Assembly: GCA_965221815.1 (NCBI GenBank)
Contig: OZ244915.1
Location: 682,001-746,000, forward strand
Origin: JAPOXR01 sp965221815
Lineage (GTDB): Bacteria; Pseudomonadota; Alphaproteobacteria; Rhodobacterales; Rhodobacteraceae
Direction of reading: 5' to 3'
DNA length: 64,000 nt
A program made the position numbers and the translations under genes. The notes under the pieces were generated by a model. That model saw only the letters and a program-made list of their open reading frames with translations. It ran no database searches and was not told the origin of the DNA. Below, piece by piece: positions 8,737-18,723 of this stretch. Positions within the stretch are counted from its first letter, which is position 1, and each line of letters starts with the position of its first letter.

Positions 8737-9576
8737 ATGATAGTCGTGCAGCACTTTATTCAGAGCGTGTTGCGTGGAATTTCGGTCAGAACATGCTTTT
8801 CCGCCGCCATCATGACGATCATGATGGTGCTTCCCCTTGAGCAGGCCACGGCACAGTCTGCCAGCGACAAAGGATTGCAAGTCGCCAATGCGGTTCGTGC
8901 AACAGAAACCGGTTATGGGGGCTTCACTGCGGATGTCGTCATGACTCTGCGCAACCGCCAGGGACAGGAAAGCAATCGGGAACTGCGATTCAAACAAATT
9001 GAGACAGACGACGCAAACCAGAGAGTCATTTTCGCGTTTGACACACCACGAGATGTCAAGGGAACAGCTTTTCTTGTTCATAAGTACAGGACCAAGGCAG
9101 ATGACCAATGGCTATACCTGCCGGCATTGAAACGGGTCAAACGGATCAGTTCGTCCAACCGTTCAGGATCCTTCATGGGAAGCGAGTTCGCTTACGAGGA
9201 TATGTCGTCGCCCGAGGTGGAAAAGTACATGCATACATGGTTGCGTGATGAAGCTTGCGGAAATCTGACATGCGCCGTAATCGAAATGGTTCCGCTCGAA
9301 AAGGGATCCGGTTATTCCCGTCAGCTCCGTTGGATCGACACAGGCGCATATCGCACTTGGAAAGTGGAATTTTACGATCGGAGAAATGCGCATATGAAGA
9401 CGCTCACTCTGAGCGGATACGATCAACATGCGGGCAAACATTGGCGTGCATCTGATTACAAGATGGTCAATCATTTGACGGGAAAGAGCACAGACCTGCG
9501 TTGGACCAAATATGACTTCAACGCCAATCTCAGCGCACGCGACTTTACCCAAACAGGCTTGCGACGCGTACGATGA
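8737..9576 (+). CDS. LolA-like outer-membrane lipoprotein-sorting protein (COG2834 type)
   Basis: About 279 residues with an N-terminal signal sequence (hydrophobic stretch ending near EQATAQS), followed by a LolA/LppX-like beta domain. Typical features are FTADVVMTLRNRQGQ, the stretch LYLPALKRVKRISSSNRSG, and FMGSEFAYEDM, which recur in the 'outer membrane lipoprotein-sorting' family that binds lipids in the periplasm. Such genes are very often linked to COG1033-type RND exporters, and one lies in the same island (18724-21051). The likely role is therefore periplasmic lipid carriage between inner and outer membrane. The start is uncertain: TTG 8683 in the same frame is an alternative. It is the first gene of the island. 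Confidence 0.78.
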   Translation: MIVVQHFIQSVLRGISVRTCFSAAIMTIMMVLPLEQATAQSASDKGLQVANAVRATETGYGGFTADVVMTLRNRQGQESNRELRFKQIETDDANQRVIFAFDTPRDVKGTAFLVHKYRTKADDQWLYLPALKRVKRISSSNRSGSFMGSEFAYEDMSSPEVEKYMHTWLRDEACGNLTCAVIEMVPLEKGSGYSRQLRWIDTGAYRTWKVEFYDRRNAHMKTLTLSGYDQHAGKHWRASDYKMVNHLTGKSTDLRWTKYDFNANLSARDFTQTGLRRVR

Positions 9577-9760
9577 GGTCAAGAGGTGCATTCCAATCCG
9601 GCTGCAAACTTCTTTGTCGGCTACCATATGGGTTTGAGTCGATCACCCTATCGTATTGCGTGCTGGCGGGTCCAGATAACCCGAAGTGGAGATATCTTGG
9701 GGGATGTTCCGGAGTGTGTTGAAACTCGTCTGAGCGGCGTTGCTGGGCCTGTCGTTGAGG

Positions 9761-10180
9761 GGGAGTGGTTCTTGTATGGCGGATTTGTGAATTTTCAACC
9801 TTCTGAAAACGCGTGGTTTTTTGAATCCTGATGGTGTGCGTTTGGGTGATTTGGCGGAATTTTTGAAAAATCCCGGAATTTGACCAGATATAGGTGGAGT
9901 CGTTGGGTTTGTCTGCCGGATCGGGTCGCGTGTTCCCGGACGAAAATTCTCCATGATGGAGACCTCTGAGACGGAACACGCGGATGACCGATTGACACTC
10001 TGACATCTCTGTTGCCAAGACCGATACGGACATGGCGTAGGCACGACATCGGGTCGTGGACACCCTGCAGGTCGCGGCGGCGCAGGTGCAGGACATGGGT
10101 CTCGTGAATGACTTGGCGCGCCTGTTTCGGGAGGATCCGCATCGGGCGGAGCTCGATCTGCGCGACGCGGTTGTTGTTGT
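9761..10180 (+). mobile_element. 5' fragment of element X (ISKra4-like), copy XD
   Basis: Begins with the element X terminal sequence GGGAGTGGTTCT and contains the same leader as copies XA and XB (the ACGCGTGGTTTTTTGAATCC region, then the start of the transposase reading TLQ.AAAQ). Homology stops near 10180 within the transposase N-terminus. The matching 3' half reappears at about 11760-12325, on the far side of IS66 material, so one copy was probably split and rearranged. Confidence 0.6.
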
Positions 10181-10577
10181 GCCGCGGTTTGCCTATTGCA
10201 CAGATGTTTTGTCAGGACGTAAGTTAGTGTGGAACCGTTCCGGGTCAGTTTCGATGAGCAGTTCATAGGTCTTGGTAGAGTTGGACATTATGGTATAGCC
10301 TCTCCAGAGGATTTTGTGTCCGGGCGGTGGATCGTCGCGACAGAGCGCGTTCAACGACGCGCCAACCTCTGATCCGGTTCGGGTGCCGGCCGTACGGTCG
10401 GTCCCGTGACCCGAAGACCCCGTTCAGTGGATGCGACGTTCCAGAAGGCTGGGATCCATCTGTGTTCCGGTGCCGGCGCGCGGCGGCCTCCCCGGGTACA
10501 GGTCGATCACACAGCCCCCCGGTCTCCTCCGCCGTCCCGTCAGACGGCCTTGGAAAGGGTGATGCGGTTCTCAGGCC
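10181..10577. other. Unassigned junction sequence
   Basis: No convincing gene. Around 10190-10240 there is a short stretch (GTTTTGTC.GGACGTAA) that recurs at about 32815-32835 beside the TnpB fragment, so part of this is probably debris from an IS605-type element end. Confidence 0.35.
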
Positions 10578-11676
10578 ACCCGCGCTGGCAAGGGCTTTCC
10601 CTCCGACAGGTTGACGGCGTGGATGGCCCGGCGCAGCAGGCGGGCACGGTTCCCGGAATGGTGACATAGGGTCGCCAGTGGTCGTGCACGGCCACGCCGG
10701 TCGCGTCCCGCATCACGTCGCCGCGGCCCGCGCCCACGCGGAAGTGGCTGAGGCCTTCGGTGCCGGCGACATGCAGCCAGGCCAGGCGTCCGCGCACGCG
10801 GATGCCGGTCTCGTCCATATGCTTGACGGGCGACGCCGCCACCGCGTCCCGGACATGGAGGATGAGGCCTTCGAGGCCCGCGGCCGCACGGGAGACCATG
10901 TTCATGACCGTTCCCTGTGATCGCTGGACACCGAACAGATCGATCAGCGTCTGGCGCAGCCGCTGCACCGGGACCAGCTGGGCGACACGCAGATAGACAA
11001 CCCGGGCCGTCAGCCGGGGACCGGACTGAACCGGGGCGGTCACCCCAGCGGGAAAGTGTGCCCGGGTGGTCACGCCGCAGGCGGGACAGACACACCGATG
11101 CGCCCGGTGCGCGGTCACCTGGAGCGGAGGAGGTTCCGGAAGGTCATGGACCTGACGGGCCGCGGACCCGACGGACATCCCGGCGTCCAGGGCTGCACCA
11201 CAGCCCGTGCAGACATCAGGATCGTGGTCCGCGATGACGTCGGGATGGTCGGAACGGCGCAGCGTGCCGCCGGGGTAGCCCCTCTGCCCACCCGGCTTGC
11301 GGTCGCTGGCGCGGCGACGGGACCGCTGGCGTTGCCGCAACGCCTCCGCAGTCGGTTGGGTCAGCCCATCACGCGATGGAGGCTTGCCACTGTTGGAACT
11401 GTCAAGCCCGAGGCGGCGCTCCAGCTCCGCGATACGGGCGGCCTGAACGGCAATCACGGCATCACGGTCCGCGAGGGCCGCCGTCAGGTCGGAGACCCGG
11501 TGGGCCAATGACTCAAGATCGTCAATCATTCCTGACACGAGATGCCTGCCCTGTCTACTGCCGGTCACCGCGGCTTCTGCCGTCTGGGTGGCCAAACTTA
11601 TGGGGACACAACACACAGCGTCAAATGAGACCCGACGGACAGGGAGCGTCGACCCGAAAAGAACCTGAATAGATAC
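10578..11676 (-). pseudogene. IS66-family transposase fragment
   Basis: The N-terminal two-thirds of the same IS66 transposase as at 49566-51180. The coiled-coil/leucine-rich start (MIDDLESLAHRVS), SSNSGKPPSRDGL, the zinc-finger region (CTGCGAALDAG, CVCPACGVTTRAHFP) and the start of the DDE domain (VKHMDETGIRVRGRLAWLH) are present. About 26 codons are deleted within the catalytic part, and homology ends near 10578. The 5' terminus with the inverted repeat GAACCTGAATAGATAC is retained at 11661-11676; the other terminus is missing. It lies inside the remains of element X copy XD and is not functional. Confidence 0.8.
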
Positions 11677-11759
11677 CAAAAATCGTGATCGCCTGCCATC
11701 TGAGTTCGCACGCGGCCCGCCGGGCCGAACGTCTCTGGACCTCGATTTCGAGACGGGCT

Positions 11760-12325
11760 TGTGCCGGGGCGGCGCACAAGACAGAGAGTTGAAGAGTGTC
11801 GCTATCGCCGATGGGCCCCGGGACAACGGGACCTGTCTGGAGAGTGTGACCCCGGATATCCGGCTCATCAATGTCGGGCAGGCCGGCTCCTCTCCCAAGG
11901 CCGATGCCGCTGAGGGGGCCGAGAGTACCAGGAGCGTAGCATGGTTCGACACACACACGGCCCTCCTGACAGATGATCCCCATTGCGTGGGCCAGGCGAT
12001 CAATACGTTGTGATAACTCCAGCGGAAAAGCCCGGGGGCTGGCGAGATCACCACCGCCATTGGGTCTTTTCGCAGCCAGCGGATGCGTGATCGGGAGGCC
12101 AGCGATGCGGGTGCCTCCATGGGCAGCGGTGCCGTTGAGGCGGCACACACAATGATCGTCAACACCCGGCTCAAGCGCAGTGGCCAGCGCTGGGAACGAG
12201 TGGGCGGCCAGAGCGTGCTCACCTTCCGGGCCCGGCTCACATCAGGACGCTTTGACAGCGTCTAGGCCCGACTGACCCACAGACGGTGACACGCCCATGC
12301 CCACCTCTCGGCCAACGACTTTGCG
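11760..12325 (+). pseudogene. 3' fragment of the element X (ISKra4-like) transposase, copy XD
   Basis: Broken reading frames match the C-terminal half of the copies at 27245-30656 and 33297-34885: RELKSVAIADG-type text, then ADAAEGAESTRS, and finally the ISKra4-type end A-x-M-G-S-G-A-V-E-A-A-H-T-M-I-V-N-T-R-L-K-R-S-G. Several frame changes make it non-coding. The copy stops at about 12325, before the element terminus. Confidence 0.65.
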
Positions 12326-12344
12326 TAAGATTCAGTGGCACCTT

Positions 12345-12513
12345 TCATGAGATTCAGCCGACACGCGGTTGTCTGAGTCGAAAGACTGCACAGGTCATGG
12401 TGTATCAGTTGATGATCTCCGCCAAATCGAAGTGGCGACGCTTGTCCGGGTCAGAGCACCTCGCCAACGTCATCAAAGGGATTGAATTCCAGGACAGAAT
12501 CAGACAATTCTAG
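12345..12513 (+). pseudogene. IS256-family transposase C-terminal remnant
   Basis: Encodes TRGCLSRKTAQVMVYQLM followed by KSKWRRLSGSEHLANVIKG and a stop. This is the conserved C-terminal signature of Mutator-type (IS256) transposases. The same end is found at 22490-22812 on the other strand. The catalytic domain is absent. Confidence 0.75.
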
Positions 12514-12553
12514 GAGTGTTGTCAGAATGCCGTCCCCCACTTTCGGGCATAAT

Positions 12554-12700
12554 CCACTCTCAAGATGAGCTAGGGGTACGCAAGGGGTCAAGAAAAGATA
12601 ATGACACGACAATCGGAAATCACCGAAAAGTTTTCAACCGATGTTGGCCAAAAATCCAAAAATCACCGTTTCAAACGAAAGATGTTAAAGATGGGTTAAG
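12554..12700 (+). repeat. Dispersed repeat R, copy 1 (3' side of the P450 gene)
   Basis: CCACTCTCAAGATGAG, then CGCAAGGGG, CGACAATCGGAAATCACCGA and GTTAAAGATGGGTTAA recur in the same order at 18587-18705. Both copies abut the 3' end of a minus-strand lipid-module gene (P450 and RND). It may be the end of an unrecognised mobile element. Confidence 0.6.
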
Positions 12701-14729
12701 CGGGCAATTGGTTGATCTGTTTGTGGATGTAGATCTTTTGCTTTTCGGTCACCGAGAGAGTCGGGAAAGGTGAAATCTTCACGGCTTGATCCCTTGATTG
12801 AGGGACAAACTCATAATGATGAGCAACAGTCATGATATTCAAAATCAATTTTAACTGCGCCCAAGTGAAACCATTACAGGTATGGGTACCCAAACCGTAA
12901 GGACAATATTCGATTTTCCGATGCTCACGCCGTGGCGGAAGATAACGGTCGATATCAAACTTGAGCGGCTCAGGAAAACATGACTCCATGTAATGGCACG
13001 CAGTTTGCACGATATGCACGCGATTTCCAAGAGGTAACGCATAGTCCTCAATCGTGCAGGAATTAGAAATGTTTCGAACTTGCATTGAGACAACAGGATA
13101 CAGGCGCAAACATTCCATCAAGAAACGACGTGTAATATCGAAACGTTCTGCGGAAAAACTCTCTTTCTCGATTTTTCCATTTTTTATCACATTATGGGAT
13201 TCCTCACGAATTTTTGAAGCGATATCTGGTTGACGGGCCAATTCGATGAGTGCAAATCCAAAAACATCCCCGACATACATACTTTGCAAAAGAGGTGCGG
13301 CTGCGAGCATGAAAGGCAGATTTTGTTCAGGGAGAAATTGTGGATCACTTTCATGCAAACTGAAGAGGTCATTGGCCAGTTCGCTTATCGCATGCGTACG
13401 CATCATCATTGGCGTATGATTCTGCTCAATCTGTTGTACAAATGTTTGTAATAGCCTAAACCGCCGCTTCATTTCCGGTGTGCGGGCAAAAAATTTTGGA
13501 ATGATATTGCCGACTAGGCTGATTGAGGCTCTCTCCTTGAATGCTATAATGTCTTTAAAAATATCCTGGCAATCAGCGTTGACTAGTATCTGAGTCATCT
13601 GCATATTGATCATCAGCCGTGAAAATTCACGCACACCGAATGCTTGTCCTGGACTCAATTGGTGAGTCTTGAGGAATTTCAATGCCAAACCATATATCTC
13701 ATCAATGCGCTCATAAAATCTTGTTTTGGTATAAACCTGACTAAATATCTTACGTAGCCGGAAATGATCGGCACCATCAAGAGAAGTGATGAGACCGCTA
13801 GCCCCGTAAGCCTCTTCCAACTGACGAAAATAGTTTCCAGATGTCATGTACAAGCGGGCATTCCGTTGACACCATGCATTGACTTTGGGGCCAGAAATAA
13901 AGATAAACGGTTCCTTGAACGGTGGTTTAAACTGGTAAACTGGACCATACTTCTCCGTAAGATCAGCAAACATTGCAGGCATATTCCCATGATGCGCGTA
14001 CGCGCTCATGATACTGCCGATTGACGGGATAGTCGGAATTCTCTTGGAGAGAGGCGTCTTACGAAAACTTGGAGAAATGACCGTTTCTTGAACACTTGAA
14101 AAGATTGCACGACTAATCAATTCGACATCGCAAAGCCACTTGATCCGCTCTTCTTCCCTTTCCGAAATATCAAATATGAAGCGTAGAACATCGCAAGTTT
14201 GGAGTAGACTTACGATCAGCGAATCTCTTGGATCGGGAATTGTATCGGTGTAGATAACTTCTGCAATCCGTGACTTCACGTACTTCCAGGCAGTTTCATT
14301 CTCGGAAATACTGTGCATTTCCGTGTACCAGAGTGAGTTGTTGATCGCGTAGAACCCCCCCGAATAGTAAGAGAAAATTCCTATTTTCACTAATCGTTTG
14401 AGTGTTAAATCAACAATCAATTCCGAATGTTGTGCAAGATCTTCGATCCAATAGCCCGTCGTCCGCTTTTCTCGACTGGAAGCAATCGAATTCAAGCAGA
14501 AGTCCAGTATCGAATCACCTGTTTCATTTTGATTGATGACAAACATTGAATTTTCATCGGTATCAATTCGCCCATGAAGAGACAGATCTGCAAGCACCGC
14601 CCCAACAACTGCGCAATTCAGAGTCCAGCCACTCACTTGGTAGAAGTAGCCACTATGCTCATTGAGAATCATCACCAGGAAATCTTCCAAGAGATTCAAC
14701 GAGCGTTTTTCTGTATCGATGTCCAACAT
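12696..14729 (-). CDS. GPP34-cytochrome P450 fusion protein
   Basis: A 677-residue protein with two recognisable parts. Residues about 8-215 match the GPP34 (GOLPH3/Vps74) fold: LLEDFLVMILNEHSGYF, Trp35 where GOLPH3 has a phosphoinositide-pocket tryptophan, DLSLHGRI (R54), TGDSILDFCLN and a PDPRDSLIVSLL helix. Residues about 225-677 are a P450: the K-helix ExxR is 539-542 (ECLR), the meander is FDIDRYLPP, and the haem-ligand loop is PYGLGTHTCNG with Cys618. The I-helix region (around AAPLLQSMYVGDV) lacks the usual (A/G)Gx(D/E)T pair. There is no transmembrane anchor, so GPP34 may provide membrane attachment (inference). The gene is AT-rich compared with its surroundings. It is linked in the island to sterol-methyltransferase, SDR and RND genes, so the substrate may be a sterol or related lipid. 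Confidence 0.85.
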   Translation of the reverse strand: MLDIDTEKRSLNLLEDFLVMILNEHSGYFYQVSGWTLNCAVVGAVLADLSLHGRIDTDENSMFVINQNETGDSILDFCLNSIASSREKRTTGYWIEDLAQHSELIVDLTLKRLVKIGIFSYYSGGFYAINNSLWYTEMHSISENETAWKYVKSRIAEVIYTDTIPDPRDSLIVSLLQTCDVLRFIFDISEREEERIKWLCDVELISRAIFSSVQETVISPSFRKTPLSKRIPTIPSIGSIMSAYAHHGNMPAMFADLTEKYGPVYQFKPPFKEPFIFISGPKVNAWCQRNARLYMTSGNYFRQLEEAYGASGLITSLDGADHFRLRKIFSQVYTKTRFYERIDEIYGLALKFLKTHQLSPGQAFGVREFSRLMINMQMTQILVNADCQDIFKDIIAFKERASISLVGNIIPKFFARTPEMKRRFRLLQTFVQQIEQNHTPMMMRTHAISELANDLFSLHESDPQFLPEQNLPFMLAAAPLLQSMYVGDVFGFALIELARQPDIASKIREESHNVIKNGKIEKESFSAERFDITRRFLMECLRLYPVVSMQVRNISNSCTIEDYALPLGNRVHIVQTACHYMESCFPEPLKFDIDRYLPPRREHRKIEYCPYGLGTHTCNGFTWAQLKLILNIMTVAHHYEFVPQSRDQAVKISPFPTLSVTEKQKIYIHKQINQLPA

Positions 14730-14761
14730 AACAATGATTCATCTAGACTGAACAATTTATA

Positions 14762-14791
14762 TTTATAAAACGAATAGTTAATAGAATACAA
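14762..14791 (-). promoter_or_regulatory. Putative promoter of the GPP34-P450 gene
   Basis: On the minus strand TTGTAT (14791-14786) and TATAAA (14767-14762) are separated by 18 bp in a strongly AT-rich stretch, some 35 bp before the ATG at 14729. No clear Shine-Dalgarno precedes the start. Confidence 0.4.
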
Positions 14792-14984
14792 TATACAATA
14801 GCCTCCCGCAGCAATTTCTGCTCATTCCGGGTTCAGCCCGTTTGGTGCAGCCATTTGGCGGATCGTTTGGGTCCGGCACAGCGCATCCGGGCGGCGGAAT
14901 CGTCGCGGGTTGATGGGCTGGCCATGTGGGGATGAACTTTGAAGATGACGTTGGGGTGAGGGGCTCACAGGCGGGGTTTAGGGT

Positions 14985-15136
14985 TCGGGGAGGATGTCTT
15001 TGAGGGCGGGCGTCCCAAGGTGCGGCCCTGTTTGCGGGCCGATTTCAGTCCATCCCGTGTCCGTTCTGAGATCAGTCGGCGTTCAAATTGCGCGATGACG
15101 GCGAAGACATGAAGCACCAGCTCCCCCGTGGCTGAG
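14985..15136 (-). pseudogene. Serine recombinase (resolvase/invertase) fragment
   Basis: Reads SATGELVLHVFAVIAQFERR, then ISERTRDGLKSARKQGRTLGRPP, the end of the catalytic domain and E-helix of Pin/Hin/Tn3-type serine recombinases. The catalytic serine region and the HTH end are missing. It directly abuts IS4-family debris. Confidence 0.7.
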
Positions 15137-15845
15137 CTGGTCTTGTGGCTCTCTTTTTGGGGCCGGCCGGCTGGGTTTGGGTGGTTTCCATTTGCCGATC
15201 GGTTTTTGGGAGACCCGATGATAGGCGCGGTGGGTGCGGTCCGGTTGCATGCAGGCGGCGATGCGGGCCATGGCGTTGCTCACAAAGGTGGCGCAGCTGT
15301 GGGTGAAGGTGAGGAGCCTGTCCTCGAATCCTGCAAAGACGGCGGTGAGGGCGTTTTTCTGGTTGGCCCGGAGACCGCCGCGTGTCTGCCGTGTGTCCGA
15401 TCCGTTGATCAGTCTCTCGCAGTCATTGGACATCAGCCGTGCCCGGGCGATCAGCGTCAGTCCGGCGGTGAGTTCCTGTTGGACCCCGCGCAGGCTCTGG
15501 GCGTGGAAGGCTTCCATCGTGAGGGTCTGTTTGACGGTCTTGTCGAGCTCTTCGATCGACCAGCGTTGGTGATACAGGTCGGCGAGGCTCTGCGGGGAAT
15601 AGGTCTGTGCATTCAGGAGCGTGGTGACCAGGATCCAGGGGGATGCGGGGGCTTTGATCACACGAATCCGGCGCGGTTCTGTGTCGCTTGTTGTGGCTGT
15701 CAAGGTGAGACCTGTGTCCTGCAGATCACTGCGGATGATCTGATCAATGTGGGTATCGGCCTGGCGGCGGATGCGGAAGACGGCATGAAGCCCGTTGTCG
15801 ATATGGTGCGCGAGCAGGGCCCGGGACCTGTCACTAGGCCACAGT
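15137..15845 (-). pseudogene. IS4-family transposase C-terminal fragment
   Basis: Contains the catalytic-glutamate motif LADLYHQRWSIEELDKTVKQ followed by the typical C-terminal helices (GVQQELTAGLTLIARARLM). Upstream in frame are HTHIDQIIRSDLQDTGLTLTATTS-like residues of the middle domain. The N-terminal catalytic aspartates are not present. The 3' end runs into recombinase sequence. Confidence 0.7.
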
Positions 15846-15879
15846 TGACACTGTCATCGACTGTTGTCGCTTGAATGAC

Positions 15880-17380
15880 CTGTAGGCAGCGGCTGTCATC
15901 AGCATGTATTTCATTCCTTTCCTGATCTTCTCGGTCCCGGGCAGCGGTTGGCGCCTTGACGGGATGAATCCGACAGTGCGTCCGACATCAATGGCGGCCT
16001 GGCGAATGGTGAGGTCATCGCAAGGCGGGGCCCGGGTATCGGTGAATTTGTATTGGTGTTACATGTCGATAGACAGGGCAGTGAGCTCGTCTTCGTCGAA
16101 GACGTCGCGGGCGGGACGGTCCGGCTCGGCCCTGGCGGCCCGTTGGATATCAAAGACCCGCCAGGCCATGATGGCATCGAAAGCCAGGCAACGGCGCAGA
16201 TCGTCGGCCTCATCAAGGCGGCGGTTCTCGATACGGGTCTGCGGCTTCAGGGTCTTGAAGTCTTCCTCAATCGCCCAGCGGGTGGCTTGCTGGTCTCGGT
16301 GGCGAGGACGGCGTTCCGGCTGGGGGTTCAGGGAATGGAGCCTGAATCCCCGTTCCAGCCGGGTGTCCACACCGGGCCGTTCGGCACCTCACTGGCGATC
16401 CCGATGGTCTCGGGTTGGGCACCGGTTGTCGTCACAATCCCATCCGCCCTGTCGGCCCGACTCGCGCCGCTGTGCACGAAGGCCCGCTCACCGCGGACAG
16501 TCCCGTCGCCATCAAGGATGCAGACCTGGTGGGTCTGTGACCCCTTTCGACCGGATCAAGGCCGGTGAGGCCGCCCAGGTCCGCGTAGCGCTAGCCACAC
16601 GGGCCATCCGCATCTCCACCGTGGCGTCACGCGCCGGGCGGGGCCCGGGTCTCGCCTTGCGACCACGTGAGGCCGTGATGCCGCCGCCCGGCATGGCAAC
16701 GCACCAGAATCCCGGCGGCCTCCGGGGCCTTGGCCTGGGCCCTGAACATCGCCCAGAGATCGCCTTCCCGGTCGCAGACCGCGATGATCCGGGTGCCGGG
16801 GCGGATCCCGCATCGGTCTGCGGGTCACCGGTCCGGCGCGGCCTGTCTGTCTCTCCGGTCATCCAGCACGGATCACCGGCGGGACGTTGGCACAGACGCC
16901 GGCGCCACGCCGCCTCGAGGGGACGCATCCAGACCATCGGCCCGACCTCCGCACCGGCATACACCCCTGACACCCGTCCTGCCATCTCCCAGCCCGCCGC
17001 CACGTAACAGCTGCCCCGCTGCGCGGCATTCACATAGCTGTACGCCAGAACCGGGCGCACGCCATGGGCGGCGGCCCAGTCGTCCGCCAGACGCACCGTC
17101 ACTTGCCCCAGCACATGGCTGGCCAGATTGGGCACCCGCAGGCCCGGCAGGAGCAAAAACCGTGAGTTGTTGACCACCCGGCGCAGATTGGCAACCCGGG
17201 CCCGATCACACCCGCCCACATAACCATCCCGGGCCGCCTGATGCCAGCTGGCCAGATGGAAGGTCAGGCCCCCGATACGGCCCAGACCGGCCTCAGCCGC
17301 ATCCGCCAGCCACGCCATCGTATCAGCACTGAATTGTCGCATGCCTATCTGCATGCGAATCAAATGACCTCAACAAAGAT
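15880..17380 (-). pseudogene. Degenerate DruA-domain/Tn5-like transposase
   Basis: Reading down the minus strand, a DruA (DUF4338) domain comes first (ARVANLRRVVNNSRFLLLPG, then VPNLASHVLGQVTVRLADDW). A Tn5-type catalytic piece with the DREGDLW motif follows in another frame, then the glutamate motif TRWAIEEDFKTLK and the C-terminal end. At least three frame changes occur. The organisation is the same as element Z at 22838-24473 but strongly diverged. It appears to have lost part of the segment holding the first catalytic Asp. Confidence 0.65.
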
Positions 17381-17399
17381 ACGGTGTCAAGTGTGGACC

Positions 17400-18250
17400 A
17401 GTGACAGGCCCGGGAGACGTATCCCCGGTCATAAACGATCACATCATCGGGTCTGAGCAGACGGGTATGATGGCGGGCCAGGGCGCGTTCGTCGCCGCCC
17501 GGGACGAGTGCCACATCATCGGGCAGCTTGTCCTGCAAGCGATACAGGCAGCTGACCAGGCCCTGGGGGTCGGCGGCGGCCGGGGCTGGGTGGTGCCGAT
17601 GTGCTGCCATCCGGCCGCCTTGTCGGCGCGGCCCTGAAACCGCGCGGTCTCGACAAAGGTCTCGATCAGAACCGGACGGTCATGGTACTTGTCCTGCCAG
17701 TCATCGGCCAACTGCCGGGCCGCCAGGCCCAGGGCGGTCGCGGCGAGATTCGGCACGCGCACCCCGTCGAAAATCACGAAGCGCGAATTGACCACAACGA
17801 GATGACGGGTCTTGTTCTTCTGCGCGTGGCTCCAGCCGATCAGGCTGTCCCGACAGCGCAGATTGCGCGTCATCGCCGCGAACAGCAGACACCCCAGGAT
17901 CCGCTGCTGCTGATCGCAGATCAAAGACCTTCATCTGACAGCCGAACGGATGCTTGTCGCCGAGATAGTGATGACAGTCGACCGACGCATTCCAGATCTT
18001 CGCCGCCGCGGGACGCGCCACCCGCTGGAGCATGATCGGCTGAAGATCCGCCAGCGAAGCGGTCACAGGGGGTCTTCCGGATCGCCAGACGCAGATCCAC
18101 CGCGTCCAGGCCGGACGCCCGTGTCTTCACACGATTCACCGGCAGGGTCAGGATGCCCATCTCCTCCAGGCGCTCGAGGGCCCCGAGGCACGCCTGGAAC
18201 TTCGGGCGACCATCGGGATTGCGCCATTTGAGCGTCGCGGAGATCACGGC
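17400..18250 (-). pseudogene. DruA-domain (DUF4338) transposase remnant
   Basis: Frames read, in order, the DruA N-terminal winged region (LKWRNPDGRPKFQACLGALE, GILTLPVNR), the linker HHYLGDKHPFGCQMKVFDL, the core DSLIGWSHAQKNKTRHLVVV with FVIFDGVRVPNLAATALG and ETFVETARFQG, then a DDE-type piece RPDDVIVYDRGYVS. Several frameshifts separate them. It has no DruB-E neighbours, so it is transposase debris rather than a Druantia defence locus. The 350 bp upstream (18250-18590) hold no recognisable gene. Confidence 0.6.
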
Positions 18251-18586
18251 GGGTGGACCCGCTGTCGTGGCCCCCGGCCTCTGTCATCTGTGTCTGGAGG
18301 ACAGGAACGCCCGGATCGGCCAGGACGGAGATCAGCCGATGGCCGTCCGCCTGGCACCCCTGTGGGGGAAGATGGGTCGCCATCCCCGTTCTGATGCCCG
18401 CGCCCGGACGATCGATTCCACTTCGGTCAGGCCGGCATATGCCCGCCACCAGCAAAACCTCCTCAATCCGCCGACAGACGGACGCCCATGTCTTCCTCCC
18501 GGCGACTCGGCACCAGCCAGTGTGTGATCCGCCGGGATCCATCGGGCGCGGTGCCGGTCTGTGTGGCACGCATGAACAGGACCCCA

Positions 18587-18705
18587 CTCTCAAGATGAGT
18601 CAGGGGTCCGCAAGGGGGAAGGGAAATACAATGATACGACAATCGGAAATCACCGAAAATTGACTGTTTTGAACGAAAAAATGTTAAAGATGGGTTAATG
18701 TCTAC
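18587..18705 (+). repeat. Dispersed repeat R, copy 2 (3' side of the RND gene)
   Basis: Same ordered blocks as at 12554-12700 (CCACTCTCAAGATGAG, CGACAATCGGAAATCACCGA, GTTAAAGATGGGTTAA), with small substitutions and a shorter middle. It lies directly downstream of the RND exporter gene. Confidence 0.6.
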
Positions 18706-18723
18706 TGCACGAAACGCATCAGA

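Noticed and set aside
17400..18250. Druantia antiphage locus
   Set aside because: Only DruA-like domains are present, each joined to transposase pieces; no DruB-E or helicase genes occur nearby.
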